DNA of 64,000 bases from Methylobacterium adhaesivum (GCF_022179065.1 NZ_BPQD01000001.1:372001-436000); one strand, 5' to 3'. Shown: positions 45,037-55,068, counted from the first letter of the stretch. Numbers and translations: made by a program. The notes: generated by a model from the letters alone, not told the origin.

Positions 45037-46500
45037 TCACAGGTAGGGCAACGCGAGGCGCACGCCGGCATCGCGCAGCCGAACGGGCAGGGAGCGGGCC
45101 GCCAGATCCGCGTAGGTGAGGCGAAGCTCCATCTTCGCGCGCATGATGGCGTCGAGTTCCTCGGCGAGGGTGGAATCGTAGAACTCGACATTGACCTCGA
45201 AGTTGAGGCGGAAGCTGCGCATGTCCCAGTTCGCGGAACCGACGAAGCACCACGTCCCGTCGACGACGAGGAGCTTCGAATGGTCGAAAGGCGGCGCGTC
45301 GAGCCAGATCCGTACGCCGCTGCGCAGGAGCGGCTCGACATGGGCCCGCGTCGCCCAATCGACGAAGCGGTGGTCGCTGACCTTGGGGATGATGACGTCG
45401 ACGCGGATGCCCCGGCTGGCGGCAAGGCACAGGGCGCCGGTGAGAACCTCGTTCGGGAGGAAGTAGGGCGTCGAGAGGCGGATGCTGCGTGTGGCGCAGG
45501 CCACGGCCTGGAGGATCACGAGCTCGATCTTGCGCAGGTCCGCGTCGGGTCCCGAGGTGACCACCCGCGCCGGAACGGTGCCGGCGGGGACGAGGCTCGG
45601 GAACCATGCCTCGCCGGCGAGATCCTCCCCCGACACGAAGATCCAGTCGCTGGCGAAGGCGGCGGTCAGTTGGTCGACCACCGGGCCGACGATGCGGAAA
45701 TGGGTGTCGCGGATCGGATGGGGCGGGGCTTGCGACACTCGGTTGCCGTCGGCGATGTTGAGGCCGCCCGTGAAGGCGGTTCGGCCATCGACGATGAGCA
45801 GCTTCTTGTGGGAGCGCATGTTCAGGAACGGCATCCGCCACGGCAGGGCGGAGTGCATGAACCGGCCCACCGGAACACCGGCGCGCTGCAGGCGCCGGGT
45901 GACGCCGGGGCGGAAATAGCCGCCCCCGATGCCGTCGATGATGACACGAACGGCGACGCCGCGGGCCTGGGCCGCCGCCAGGGCGTCGCAGAAGGCCCGG
46001 CCCGTGGCGTCGTCGCGGAAGATGTAGCTCGACAGGGCCACCGAGGTTCGCGCCGCCGCGATCGCGGCGAGCATCACCGGATAGGCGGCGTCGCCGTTAC
46101 GGAACGTGGTCACGGCATTGCCTGGCCGCAGGGGCAGATGCGTGATCCGCCGGCCGGCGTGATCGAGGGGACGAAAGGCTAGCGGCAGGGTCTCGGGCAG
46201 GGGCGGCGGCGTCTGGACGTCATCCGGCGAGAGGGTGGAGCCGGCGTTCTGCGTCGGGCGGATGCGCAGCTTGTGCGCCCGGCGCGTGACCCGGTTGACG
46301 CCGAACAGGGCGTAGAGCCCGGCGCCGAACAGGGGCGAGAGCCAGGCGAGCCCGATCCAGCCGATGGCGCCCCCGACCTCGCGCTTGCGCAGGAGCACGT
46401 GCATGGTCACGACGAGGGACAGGCCGAGTCCGAGGACGGCGAAGACTTCGGACCGGATCGACAGCATGGCGCCGATCCAGTTCAACAGGGCCTGTTCCAA
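45037..46500 (-). CDS. cls: Cardiolipin synthase (phospholipase D family)
   Basis: A 487-residue membrane enzyme. Two N-terminal transmembrane segments (VFAVLGLGLSLVVTMHVLL and GGAIGWIGLAWLSPLFGAGL) precede two PLD domains. The HKD motifs are MRSHKKLLIVDGRTAFTGG and FDHSKLLVVDGTWCFVGSAN. It condenses two phosphatidylglycerol molecules, or phosphatidylglycerol with another lipid, to make cardiolipin at the inner membrane. The ATG at 46500 starts the first segment. It lies 149 bases downstream of the glutamate dehydrogenase gene on the same strand. Confidence 0.92.
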   Translation of the reverse strand: MEQALLNWIGAMLSIRSEVFAVLGLGLSLVVTMHVLLRKREVGGAIGWIGLAWLSPLFGAGLYALFGVNRVTRRAHKLRIRPTQNAGSTLSPDDVQTPPPLPETLPLAFRPLDHAGRRITHLPLRPGNAVTTFRNGDAAYPVMLAAIAAARTSVALSSYIFRDDATGRAFCDALAAAQARGVAVRVIIDGIGGGYFRPGVTRRLQRAGVPVGRFMHSALPWRMPFLNMRSHKKLLIVDGRTAFTGGLNIADGNRVSQAPPHPIRDTHFRIVGPVVDQLTAAFASDWIFVSGEDLAGEAWFPSLVPAGTVPARVVTSGPDADLRKIELVILQAVACATRSIRLSTPYFLPNEVLTGALCLAASRGIRVDVIIPKVSDHRFVDWATRAHVEPLLRSGVRIWLDAPPFDHSKLLVVDGTWCFVGSANWDMRSFRLNFEVNVEFYDSTLAEELDAIMRAKMELRLTYADLAARSLPVRLRDAGVRLALPYL

Positions 46501-46649
46501 CGCCGCTCCTCGCTGTGCCGCGTGAACCCCCCGGTGCCGGACGATTCTCGCTTCGAGACCGGCGGGAGGGCGGGCGTTTCACGAGGGACACGCCACCTCG
46601 CCCGTGCCCGGCTTGATACGGGAAACGACACCCCGCACCAAGCGGGCCC

Positions 46650-49600
46650 TCAGGGGCGGGCGAGATCGGCGAGCAGGCTCGCCGCCACCGTCGCCTTGGA
46701 GACCGTGAGCCCCGTGCCGGCGATGGCCTCGACGGCGTGACGGATGCGGGCGAGGGCCGGCCCCCGCGCGGCGATCCAGGCCTCGACGGCCTCCGGGCCA
46801 TCGCCGACATCGGCCACCACCTCCGCCGTCAGCCGGCGGTGGGCCGTGGAAATGCCCGAGACGGCCCGTTCCAGGGCGATGCGGTCGAAGATGTCGTCCA
46901 CGGACACCTTTCGGGCGGCGGCCACGAGGTCGTCGAGGCGGAACTGGTGGGCGAGGGCGAAATGCGTCGCCGCGATGCCGGCCACCGGACGGCCGCCATC
47001 CTCGGCCACCCGAACGATGTCGGGACCGGCGGAGAGGGCCGCCAGGGAAGCGAGGCGCCGGGCGGCGTCGGGGGGCAAGCCGTATCCGATGAGCTCCGCC
47101 TGTCGGGCGTCCAGGGCCTGCATCGCCCGCCCGTCTAGAACGTCGGGAAGCGCGGCCATCACGGCGGCGATGCCGTCGCGGTAGCGCGCCACCAGGGGGG
47201 CGATGCCGCCCGAGAGGTCGAGGTTGCGGATGAACCAGACGATGCGGCCGGTGAGCAGATCCTGCACGTCGGCGTAGAGGTCGAGCTGGGCCTGTCCCGG
47301 TACGATCCCGGCCAGCCGGTCGATGGCGAGGTTCAACTCCATCAGGCCGAAGGCGTCGCGGGTCACGGCGTAGGCCTTGGCGATGGTGGCCGCATCCGCC
47401 CCGGTCTCGTCGATGAGGCGGGTGACGAGGGAGGGGCCGCCCCGGTTGACGATGATGTTGGACAGCGCCGTGGCGATGATCTCCCGGCGCAGGCGGTGGC
47501 CCTTCACCGCGTCGGGAAACTGACTGCGCAGGGCTTGCGGGAAGTAGCGCTGGAGTTCGCGGTCGAAATACGGGTCGTTCGGCACCGGGCTCGCCAGGAT
47601 CGCGTCGTAGAGCGACAGCTTGGCGTAGGCGAGCAGCACGGCGTATTCCGGCCGGGTCAGGCCCTCGCCCCGGCGCACGCGTTCGGCGATGGCGGCATCG
47701 TCGGGCAGGAATTCCACGGCGCGGTCGAGGCGCCCCTCGGCCTCCAGGGCCTGGAGGGTCCGCACCGCGAAGGCGGTCTCGCCGGCGCCCCGGCGCAGGG
47801 CCAGGGACAGGGCCAGGGTCTGAAGTTCGTTGTTGCGCAGGACGAGGGCCGCGACCTCGTCGGTCATGCCGACCAGGAGGGCGTTGCGGGCGGCGGCGTT
47901 GAGGCGTCCGTCGCGCTCCGGCCCCATCAGGGCGATCTTGATGTTCACCTCGACGTCGGAGGTGTTCACGCCGGCGGAATTGTCGATGGCGTCGGTGTTG
48001 AGGCGGATGCCGGCGCGGGCCGCCTCGATGCGGCCGCGCTGGGTCATGCCGAGATTGGCGCCCTCGCCCACCACCTTCGCCCGCACGTCCGCGCCGGTGA
48101 TGCGCACGGCGTCGTTGGCCCGGTCGCCGGCCTCCGCGTCGGTCTCGGTCGTGGCGCGGACATAGGTGCCGATGCCGCCGAACCACAGGAGATCGGCGGG
48201 CGCCTTCAGGATCGCCTGCATCACCTCGGCGGGCGTCGCCTCCGCCGCCTCGACGCCGAGAACCGCCGCGATCTCGGGCGAGAGGGGAATCGTCTTCAGG
48301 CTGCGGGAGAACACGCCGCCGCCCCGGGAGAGGAGGGCCGGATCGTAGTCGCGCCAGCTCGAGCGCGGGAGGTCGAACAGGCGCCGCCGCTCGCCAAAGC
48401 TCGCCGCCGGATCGGGGGCGGGATCGAGGAAGATGTCGCGGTGATCGAAGGCCGCGACGAGTTTGAGGCTTTCCGACAGCAGCATACCGTTGCCGAACAC
48501 GTCGCCCGACATGTCGCCGACGCCCACGACGGTGACCGGATCGGACTGGACGTCCACGTCCATCTCGCGGAAATGGCGCTTGACCGCCTCCCACGCACCG
48601 CGCGCGGTGATGCCCATGCGCTTGTGGTCGTAGCCCTGGCTGCCGCCCGACGCGAAGGCGTCGCCGAGCCAGTGGCCGCGCTCCAGCGACAGGGCGTTGG
48701 CGATGTCCGAGAAGGTGGCGGTGCCCTTGTCGGCCGCCACCACGAGGTAGGCGTCGTCGGTGTCGTGGCGAACCGTGTCGGCGGGCGGCCGGATCGCGTC
48801 GTCGACGATGTTGTCGGTGAGCTCCAAGAGGGTTCGGATGAAGACCCGGTAGCTCTCGGTGCCTTCCGCGAGCCAGGCCTCGCGGTCGGAGGCCGGCGGC
48901 AGGCGCTTGGGAAAGAACCCGCCCTTGGCGCCCACGGGCACGATGACGGCGTTCTTGACCTGTTGCGCCTTGACCAAGCCCAGGATCTCGGTCCGAAAGT
49001 CCTCCGGCCGGTCGGACCAGCGAAGGCCGCCGCGCGCCACGTAGCCGTAGCGCAGGTGCACGCCCTCGAGGCGCGGCGCGTAGACGAAGATCTCGAAGAA
49101 CGGGCGCGGCAGGGGCATGCCGCTCACCTTCGCGCAAGCGAACTTGAACGCGATGGTCTCGCGCGGCCCCCCGTCGGCCCCGGTCTGGAAGAAGTTCGTC
49201 CGCACGGCGGCTTCGACGAGGTTGACGAAGCGGCGCAGGATGCGGTCGTCGTCGAGGCTGGTGACGCTGGCCAGCGCCTCCTCGATCTCGGCGCGGATGG
49301 CGGCCTCCCGCGCGGCGCGGTCCTGATCTGCCAGGGAGTCCTTCCCCTTCTGGGCGTCCTGCCCCGCCGGATCGAAGCGGGCGTGGAACAGGGCGACGAT
49401 CCGGGCGGCGATGGCGGGATGCCGCGCCAGGGTGGCGGCGAGGTAGCCCTGCCCGTAGCGGACCCGGAGCTGGCGCAGGTAGCGCCCGAGGCCGCGCAGG
49501 AGCGCGACGTCGCGCCAGCCAAGGTCGGCCTCGAGGACGAGGCGGTTGTAGCCGTCGGATTCGGCGTCCCCGGCCGCGATGGCGAGGAGCGCGGCCTCCA

Positions 49601-51527
49601 GAGGAGCTGCGAGGCGGTCCCGGTCGATGGGCGCCCCCGTGGCCCGCTCCAGCAGCATGTCGTGGAGCCAGACGGGCACCGCGTCCGGCCCCTCGCCGAC
49701 CCGGATGCGGTAGGTTCGTTCGTTGACGACCCGGAACCCGAGGTTCTCCAGGGCCGGAACCCGGTCCGACAGGGACAGGGCGCCGCCCCGCGAAAACACC
49801 TTGAGGCGGATCTGATGCGCCTGATCGGCCTCGCGCCGGCCGATATCGACGGCGCGCGGGCGGCTCTCGCTCAAGGCGTCGAGGATGGCGATGTCGGCGA
49901 TGGCGACCCGGGGCTCGAAGCTCTCGCGGTAGGCGGCCGAGAACGCATCGGCGTAGCGGGCAGCCAGGGCCCGTGCCTGCCGGCCGGGCATCGCCTCGGC
50001 AAGCGCCAGGCGCAGGTCGTCGCCCCAGGTCCGCACCAGGGCGCCGATCTCGGCCTCCAAGGTGGCTGGATCGGGCTCCGCCGCCCCCGCTTCCGACAGG
50101 CCGATGATGTAGTGGGTCCGGGCGAGGGAGCCTTCGGGAAAATCCGGATAGGCCGCCGAGAGCCGGCCGCCATAGGTTCGGGCGAGGTGGAGGCCGATGC
50201 GGGTGCGGACCTGCGAATCGTACCGGTCCTTGGGCACGTAGACGAGGACGGAGACGAACCGGCCGAAGCGGTCGGGCCGGGGCAGGACCCGGATCCGCGG
50301 ATGCTCGGCGAGGCTGCCGATGGCGAGGGTGAAGCGGTAGAGCCGATCGGTCTCGATCTGGAACAGGTCGTCCCGGGGATAGGTCTCCAGCACGTCGAGG
50401 AGGCTGCGCCCGGCATGGCTCGTCGGGTCGAGGCCGGCGCTGGCGATGACCGTGTCGACCTTTTTGCGGAGATAGGGAATCTCGCGGGCGAGCGCCGTGT
50501 TGACCGTCGCCGTGAACAGGCCGACGAGGCGGACCTCACCCGCGAGGGTTCCCTCGTCGGAGAACAGCTTGATCCCGATATAGTCGAGATGCCCCGCCCG
50601 GCGGACCCGCGACCGGATGCTCGACTTGGTGACGAGGAGGGCCTGGGGCCCGTCGAGGAAGGCACGGATCTCGGGCGTGTCGTCGGCGACGGCCTGTCCG
50701 CCGCGCAGGACCTCCAAGCCGGGATCACGCAGCACGCCGAGGCTGACGCCCGGCAGGGCCGCCCGGCCGTTCTCGGCGAGGGCATACTCGCGCAGGCCGA
50801 GGAGGGTGAAGTGACCGTCGCGCAACCATTCGAGGAAGGCGTGGGCCTCCGCCACTTCCGCCGCCGGCAGGGATGGCCGCCCGGCGCCGTATTGTTCGAT
50901 GAGGGCGGCGAGGCACGCATCCATGGCGTCGCGATCGTCGGTGGCGCGGGCGACGTCGCGGAACACCTGGGCCAGACCGGCCTCCAGGCGGTCGCGGGCC
51001 TCGCCTGCGTCGAGGCGGTCGAGGTGGAGGTGGATGAAGCTCTCGCGGGTGAAGGCGCCCTGAGCGTCCGCCGTGGTCTCGCCGACCACGCGCACGAGGG
51101 AGCCGTCGGGGCTGCGCTCGACACCGAGGATCGGGTGGGCGACGAGGTGCGGGGTGAGGCCCTGCTCGGTCAGTTCCGCGAGGGCGGAGGCGAGGAGGAA
51201 CGGCCGATTGTCGTTGACCACCTCGACCACGGTCAGTTCGCGGGGCCGGCCGTCGCGATCCACGGTCAGGTCGGAGAGGCGCAGGTCGCAGGGCGTGCCG
51301 GGGATGCGGGGCGCGGCGAGGTGCCGGCGGGCCGCAAGGGCGAGGTCGGCGATGGCCTCGGGCGTGTAGGGGGCGAGATCCTCCGGAGAGGTACGCCCGA
51401 ACAGGTCCCGGACGAACCCGCCCGGGCCGTCGCGGCCGTCGACGAGGGCGGCCGCCGCGGTGAGGAGACCGTCCCGGATCGACCGGGCCTCGGCGCTCGC
51501 CAGGACGGTTGCTGCTTCGCTGCCCAT
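46650..51527 (-). CDS. gdhB: Large NAD-specific glutamate dehydrogenase (GDH-180 type)
   Basis: A 1625-residue enzyme of the 180-kDa class, which oxidises glutamate to 2-oxoglutarate with NAD and acts mainly in catabolism. A long N-terminal region carries ACT-like segments (LTVVEVVNDNRPFLLASALAEL). The catalytic domain contains KVSGMPLPRPFFEIFVY, GYVARGGLRWSDRPEDFRTE, GAKGGFFPKRLPP, and the NAD-binding VVGVGDMSGDVFGNGMLL. A C-terminal helical domain follows. The ATG at 51527 has AAGGA seven bases upstream. A 234-base gap separates it from the small membrane protein gene upstream on the same strand. Confidence 0.93.
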   Translation of the reverse strand: MGSEAATVLASAEARSIRDGLLTAAAALVDGRDGPGGFVRDLFGRTSPEDLAPYTPEAIADLALAARRHLAAPRIPGTPCDLRLSDLTVDRDGRPRELTVVEVVNDNRPFLLASALAELTEQGLTPHLVAHPILGVERSPDGSLVRVVGETTADAQGAFTRESFIHLHLDRLDAGEARDRLEAGLAQVFRDVARATDDRDAMDACLAALIEQYGAGRPSLPAAEVAEAHAFLEWLRDGHFTLLGLREYALAENGRAALPGVSLGVLRDPGLEVLRGGQAVADDTPEIRAFLDGPQALLVTKSSIRSRVRRAGHLDYIGIKLFSDEGTLAGEVRLVGLFTATVNTALAREIPYLRKKVDTVIASAGLDPTSHAGRSLLDVLETYPRDDLFQIETDRLYRFTLAIGSLAEHPRIRVLPRPDRFGRFVSVLVYVPKDRYDSQVRTRIGLHLARTYGGRLSAAYPDFPEGSLARTHYIIGLSEAGAAEPDPATLEAEIGALVRTWGDDLRLALAEAMPGRQARALAARYADAFSAAYRESFEPRVAIADIAILDALSESRPRAVDIGRREADQAHQIRLKVFSRGGALSLSDRVPALENLGFRVVNERTYRIRVGEGPDAVPVWLHDMLLERATGAPIDRDRLAAPLEAALLAIAAGDAESDGYNRLVLEADLGWRDVALLRGLGRYLRQLRVRYGQGYLAATLARHPAIAARIVALFHARFDPAGQDAQKGKDSLADQDRAAREAAIRAEIEEALASVTSLDDDRILRRFVNLVEAAVRTNFFQTGADGGPRETIAFKFACAKVSGMPLPRPFFEIFVYAPRLEGVHLRYGYVARGGLRWSDRPEDFRTEILGLVKAQQVKNAVIVPVGAKGGFFPKRLPPASDREAWLAEGTESYRVFIRTLLELTDNIVDDAIRPPADTVRHDTDDAYLVVAADKGTATFSDIANALSLERGHWLGDAFASGGSQGYDHKRMGITARGAWEAVKRHFREMDVDVQSDPVTVVGVGDMSGDVFGNGMLLSESLKLVAAFDHRDIFLDPAPDPAASFGERRRLFDLPRSSWRDYDPALLSRGGGVFSRSLKTIPLSPEIAAVLGVEAAEATPAEVMQAILKAPADLLWFGGIGTYVRATTETDAEAGDRANDAVRITGADVRAKVVGEGANLGMTQRGRIEAARAGIRLNTDAIDNSAGVNTSDVEVNIKIALMGPERDGRLNAAARNALLVGMTDEVAALVLRNNELQTLALSLALRRGAGETAFAVRTLQALEAEGRLDRAVEFLPDDAAIAERVRRGEGLTRPEYAVLLAYAKLSLYDAILASPVPNDPYFDRELQRYFPQALRSQFPDAVKGHRLRREIIATALSNIIVNRGGPSLVTRLIDETGADAATIAKAYAVTRDAFGLMELNLAIDRLAGIVPGQAQLDLYADVQDLLTGRIVWFIRNLDLSGGIAPLVARYRDGIAAVMAALPDVLDGRAMQALDARQAELIGYGLPPDAARRLASLAALSAGPDIVRVAEDGGRPVAGIAATHFALAHQFRLDDLVAAARKVSVDDIFDRIALERAVSGISTAHRRLTAEVVADVGDGPEAVEAWIAARGPALARIRHAVEAIAGTGLTVSKATVAASLLADLARP

Positions 51528-51761
51528 GGTCCGATCCTTCCGCGTCCGCACCGCCCTTGTCCGTCCGGGTGACGGACGATCCAGGAGGATGCCGCTGCGA
51601 ACCCGGCCGGGGGTGGCGGATGATGCACAGGGTCGCAAACCCGTTTCAATCAGCCGAGGCATGCCCCGCCCTATGGCGGGTGACGCCAATGCCAAGCTGT
51701 CAGAGGCAGGCGCCGATTCCGCCGGAGCGTGCGGATCGGGGTTTCGCGCGGGCGCGTCGCC

Positions 51762-51962
51762 TCAGGAGCGGTGCGTGAGGTGTCGCCACTCGAAGAAGCC
51801 GAAGGCGAACAGGCTCGCCGCACCCATCATGATGAAGCTCCAGCCCCAATCGGCGGGAAGCTGGCCGTCGATGGGATGGCCGATGACGCCCGCCGCCAGG
51901 GCGATCCCGAAGACCGTCAGGGTGGCCGAACACAAAAGGCCCAGAATCATCACCTTGAACAT
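51762..51962 (-). CDS. Small two-helix membrane protein
   Basis: A 66-residue protein. The first membrane segment is VMILGLLCSATLTVFGIAL, a short polar loop (GHPIDGQLPADWGW) follows, and the second segment is SFIMMGAASLFAFGFF, ending EWRHLTHRS. No family was recognised. The ATG at 51962 has GGAAAG about ten bases upstream; an in-frame ATG at 51980 is the alternative. It lies 165 bases after the yfdX gene on the same strand. Confidence 0.65.
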   Translation of the reverse strand: MFKVMILGLLCSATLTVFGIALAAGVIGHPIDGQLPADWGWSFIMMGAASLFAFGFFEWRHLTHRS

Positions 51963-52127
51963 GGGACAGGTGCTTTCCATGAAAGGGCGGGCGCCCGCCG
52001 ATGATGTCGATCGGATGGCCCGCTTGCGCCGGGGATCGCGAGCGGCAGGCCGCCGGGGGACTGACGTTTTTCGCGACGTCTGCGGCGACTCCGACCCGAG
52101 CAGGGGCCGCTGCGGTTTCATCCGCGT

Positions 52128-52910
52128 TCAGTTCACGGACTTCTGCGGCTGCGCCGTTCCGGCGGCGTCGGACACCGTCTTCGCCGCCGAGGTGTTGGCC
52201 GTCGCCTTCTTCGGCAACGCGACGGTATCCACCATGGTGAAGCGCACGCCGTCCTCGGCCTTCTTCAGCACGGCGTTCGCCTCGTAGTACTTGCCCTGAC
52301 CGATCAGGGTCGCGGCCTGATCGACATCGGCCGTGGTCTGCGCCAGGGGCACCACCGCCAGGGTGAAGTTCACGTCGACGCCGGCGAGCTTCAGCGTCTC
52401 GACGGCGGATTTCCTGTCGCCCTTCTCGAGGCTCTTGTTGGCGTCCGTCACGGCAGCCGTCTTGGCGGGGGTGGCGACGAAGTCCTCGCCCAGCGTCAGC
52501 TGCCCGTCGATGGGCAGCCAGGCCACCGGCTGGGTTCCGGGCTTCGCCTTGTCGGCCGTTTCGGCGGCTGCGGGATGCGCGGGCTTCACGGTCGACCCTT
52601 TCAGATCCGCTTCGGCTTTGACGAACACCGCCTCGTCGGTCTTCGCCTTCGTCAAGGCCTCCTGGGCCTTGGCGATCTCCTCCTTGGCCTGCGCCGGGGC
52701 CGCATCGAAGATGGCGATCCGGGCCGAGTGCAGATCGCGGAAGGCCTGGGCCCCATCCTTCGAGAGTTTCCCGACATCCCGGTCCGCCGCCTTCTGGGCG
52801 GTCGTGATCTCGGGGGTGGACACCGTCTTGGCCTGCTCGTTTGCCAGGGCCACGCCGCCGATCATCGTCGTGGCGGCCAGGACGAGGGCGAGAGTTCTTG
52901 CTTTGGACAT
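52128..52910 (-). CDS. YfdX family periplasmic protein
   Basis: A 260-residue exported protein with signal peptide SKARTLALVLAATTMIGGVALA. The mature part is helical, rich in Ala, Lys and Asp, and has the YfdX-like segments TTAQKAADRDVGKLSKDG, VAWLPIDGQLTLGEDF and LIGQGKYYEANAVLKKAEDG. YfdX belongs to the EvgA acid and drug stress regulon in E. coli; its biochemical role is not settled. The ATG at 52910 opens the signal peptide. Confidence 0.85.
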   Translation of the reverse strand: MSKARTLALVLAATTMIGGVALANEQAKTVSTPEITTAQKAADRDVGKLSKDGAQAFRDLHSARIAIFDAAPAQAKEEIAKAQEALTKAKTDEAVFVKAEADLKGSTVKPAHPAAAETADKAKPGTQPVAWLPIDGQLTLGEDFVATPAKTAAVTDANKSLEKGDRKSAVETLKLAGVDVNFTLAVVPLAQTTADVDQAATLIGQGKYYEANAVLKKAEDGVRFTMVDTVALPKKATANTSAAKTVSDAAGTAQPQKSVN

Positions 52911-53061
52911 GACGACACCTGTTCTCGACATAGCATCACCATCCGGGAAGTTCATGGCGCATTAGACTTGATCTATAGCCTGGACTTGCCTTGGTAATTG
53001 GAGAACGTCCCTTCCGAACCTCGGTTTCATGAACATTTCGTAGGGATTCCGTAATGTCCCG

Positions 53062-53640
53062 CTATCCCCCGGCCCGCTTCCGTACGACCGGCCGGCTGAC
53101 GAAGCGCGATCCCGCGACGAGGAAGCGCCAGGGCGTCTCCACGGCGCGGGTCAGGCCGATGCGGCGGTCGGCGACGACGTCCCCGCCCGGCGCGCCGAGG
53201 GTCAGGGCGAACGGGGCGCGGTCCAGGGGGAGGCCGTCCTGCGCCCCCGTCACGCCCAGAGCCTGGCACAGGCGTCCCGGCCCGGCGCAGAGCCGGCGGG
53301 GATCGTCGAGGCCGCGCCGGGCCACCATCGCGGCGAGGTCGTGGCGGGGCTCGAGGGCCCGCAGGAGCACGGCGCTGCCCGGCTCGCACACGAGGTTGAG
53401 ACACCAGTGCAGGCCGTAGGAGCGGTAGACGTAGGCGTGTCCGGCGGGGCCGAACATGCTCGCGTTGCGCCGGGTCGGGCCGCCGAAGGTGTGGGAGGCG
53501 GGATCGGTCCGGTCGTAGGCCTCGGTCTCGACGATGGGGCCGCCCGCGCCGTCGATCCGCAGGTCGCAGCCGACGAGGTCCCGCGCCACCAGCGCCGCCG
53601 GACGGGCGAAGAAGGACGCCGGCAGCGCCGATGCGCTCAT
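53062..53640 (-). CDS. mpg: Alkyladenine (3-methyladenine) DNA glycosylase, AAG/Mpg family
   Basis: A 192-residue glycosylase that removes alkylated purines. Family text is clear: LVGCDLRI, the catalytic Glu in IVETEAYDRTDPASH, GPTRRNASMFGPAGHAYVYR, SYGLHWCLNLVCEPG, and LCAGPGRLCQALGV. Its start overlaps the stop of the RNase HI gene by four bases (ATGA), so the repair enzyme and RNase HI are co-translated. Confidence 0.93.
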   Translation of the reverse strand: MSASALPASFFARPAALVARDLVGCDLRIDGAGGPIVETEAYDRTDPASHTFGGPTRRNASMFGPAGHAYVYRSYGLHWCLNLVCEPGSAVLLRALEPRHDLAAMVARRGLDDPRRLCAGPGRLCQALGVTGAQDGLPLDRAPFALTLGAPGGDVVADRRIGLTRAVETPWRFLVAGSRFVSRPVVRKRAGG

Positions 53641-54389
53641 GGGGCCTTGGCGGTTTTCGCGGCCTCGCGGGCGCGGGCGAAGTCCTCCGGGCCGAGGTGG
53701 AGGGCGACGCGGATCGCCGCCTCGACGAAGGCCGGGGCGGTGAGCCCGGCGGCCTTGGCGGCGCGGGAAATCTCCGGGCCGAGGGCGAGGTCGACGGGCA
53801 CCGACGTCGTGCGGGGGGCGCTCGCCAAGCCGGCTGCGAGGGCCGCCGTACCGGTAAGGCGGGCGGGAGCGGAGGCGCTCGGCGCCGAGGCGGGTATCGT
53901 GGCGGTCAAGCCCGCCACCGGGGCGGCCGGGGTCACCATGGGGATGGCCGTCGCCGGGGCCGCCAGGGCCTCGCGACGCCCCTGGGCCGCGAGGCGGTCG
54001 GCCCGCTCGTTTCCGATCTCGCCCGTATGGCCGCGCACCCAGGTCCAGCGCACGTCGCGCTTGGCCGCCAGGGCGTCGAGGGTCTGCATGAGGTCGACGT
54101 TCTTCACCGGGCCGGTGCTCGTGCGCCAGCCCTTGGCCTTCCAGCCCTTCATCCATTCCGTCACCGACTTGATGACGTACTGGCTGTCGCAGCGCATCTC
54201 GATGGCCGCGCCCTCGGGGAAATGGGCGAGGGCGCTGATGGCGGCCGTCAGCTCCATGCGGTTGTTGGTGGTGGACCGTTCGCCGCCGCACAATTCGATG
54301 GTGCCGGTCTCGGCCCGGATCACGACCCCCCAGCCGCCGGGGCCGGGATTGGGGTCGCATCCGCCGTCGGCGTAGACGATGGTTCGCAT
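53637..54389 (-). CDS. rnhA: Ribonuclease HI with C-terminal extension
   Basis: A 250-residue protein, about 100 residues longer than typical RNase HI. Residues 1-150 are the RNase HI core: VYADGGCDPNPGPGGWG, STTNNRMELTAAI, MRCDSQYVI and the late VRGHTGEIGNERADRLA, giving the D-E-D-D catalytic set plus His. A Pro/Ala/Thr-rich linker follows. The final 50 residues (SVPVDLALGPEISRAAKAAG, then TAPAFVEAAIRVALHLG) read as strand-helix-helix, like a ribbon-helix-helix DNA-binding unit. RNase HI removes RNA from RNA:DNA hybrids; the tail may add DNA binding. The ATG at 54389 starts MRTIVYADGG. Confidence 0.9.
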   Translation of the reverse strand: MRTIVYADGGCDPNPGPGGWGVVIRAETGTIELCGGERSTTNNRMELTAAISALAHFPEGAAIEMRCDSQYVIKSVTEWMKGWKAKGWRTSTGPVKNVDLMQTLDALAAKRDVRWTWVRGHTGEIGNERADRLAAQGRREALAAPATAIPMVTPAAPVAGLTATIPASAPSASAPARLTGTAALAAGLASAPRTTSVPVDLALGPEISRAAKAAGLTAPAFVEAAIRVALHLGPEDFARAREAAKTAKAP

Positions 54390-54492
54390 GGGGATCGCAC
54401 TCGGGTCCGCGGGAGGCCGTCCGGCTTCGGGCGCCGCCCATAGCACGAGCGCCCCCCGGTCCGGCACCCCGTCCGCGGGCCGGGGGATGCGC

Positions 54493-54876
54493 TCAGCGTG
54501 GATTCTGCCACGTGGTGGCGGGCTGGGTGACGGCGGGCGGGCGCGGGGCCGTCACCGACCCCGTGGTCGCGGCGGCGGGGATCGTCCGGCGGGCCTCCTC
54601 GCCGCGCTCGGCCACGTTCACGGGCCGGGCCTGCGCCGCCTGCCGCCGAGCGCGTACGGCTCTGGTCCGCCGGGCGCGGCGGGGCCGGGCGCGCTCGGAA
54701 TTCGATCCGACGACACCGCCCACCACCGCACCGACCACGGCCCCGATGGGACCGCCGACCACGGCGCCGGCCACGGCTCCCGTGCCGACGCCCACCACGG
54801 TGTTGCTCGCGGCCTGCGCCGTCACGGGCATCGCCAGCACGCCGAGGAGCAGCGCGCTCAGAGCCAGATTCTTCAT
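54493..54876 (-). CDS. Secreted glycine-zipper protein with basic/Pro-rich tail
   Basis: A 127-residue protein. The signal peptide is MKNLALSALLLGVLAMPVTAQA. A glycine-zipper stretch follows (VGTGAVAGAVVGGPIGAVVG and repeats), then an Arg/Ala-rich linker (RARPRRARRTRAVRARR) and a Thr/Pro-rich end. It resembles small envelope-associated proteins abundant in Methylobacterium. The role is unknown. The ATG at 54876 begins the signal peptide. Confidence 0.75.
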   Translation of the reverse strand: MKNLALSALLLGVLAMPVTAQAASNTVVGVGTGAVAGAVVGGPIGAVVGAVVGGVVGSNSERARPRRARRTRAVRARRQAAQARPVNVAERGEEARRTIPAAATTGSVTAPRPPAVTQPATTWQNPR

Positions 54877-55026
54877 GTCTCGGACCTCTCGGAATCGCTC
54901 GTCCAACCTCCGTCCGTGGGCGCGAAGAGGACGCGTCACCGGACGATCCCGGTGGCGCGTCGGCGCACCGGATTCGAGGTGCTCGTGTGGCGCCCCACCG
55001 TGACCAAATCGGGGCCGGATCTCCGA

Positions 55027-55064
55027 CCCCGTGACGCACCCGGCAAGCGGGTACGTCACGGGGG
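55027..55064 (-). terminator. Hairpin terminator after the CobW gene
   Basis: CCCCGTGACG with ACCCG on the left and CGGGT with CGTCACGGGG on the right form a long stem with one internal mismatch around a short loop. It lies five bases past the stop of the CobW-type gene on the minus strand, upstream of the glycine-zipper gene. Confidence 0.75.
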
Positions 55065-55068
55065 GCAC

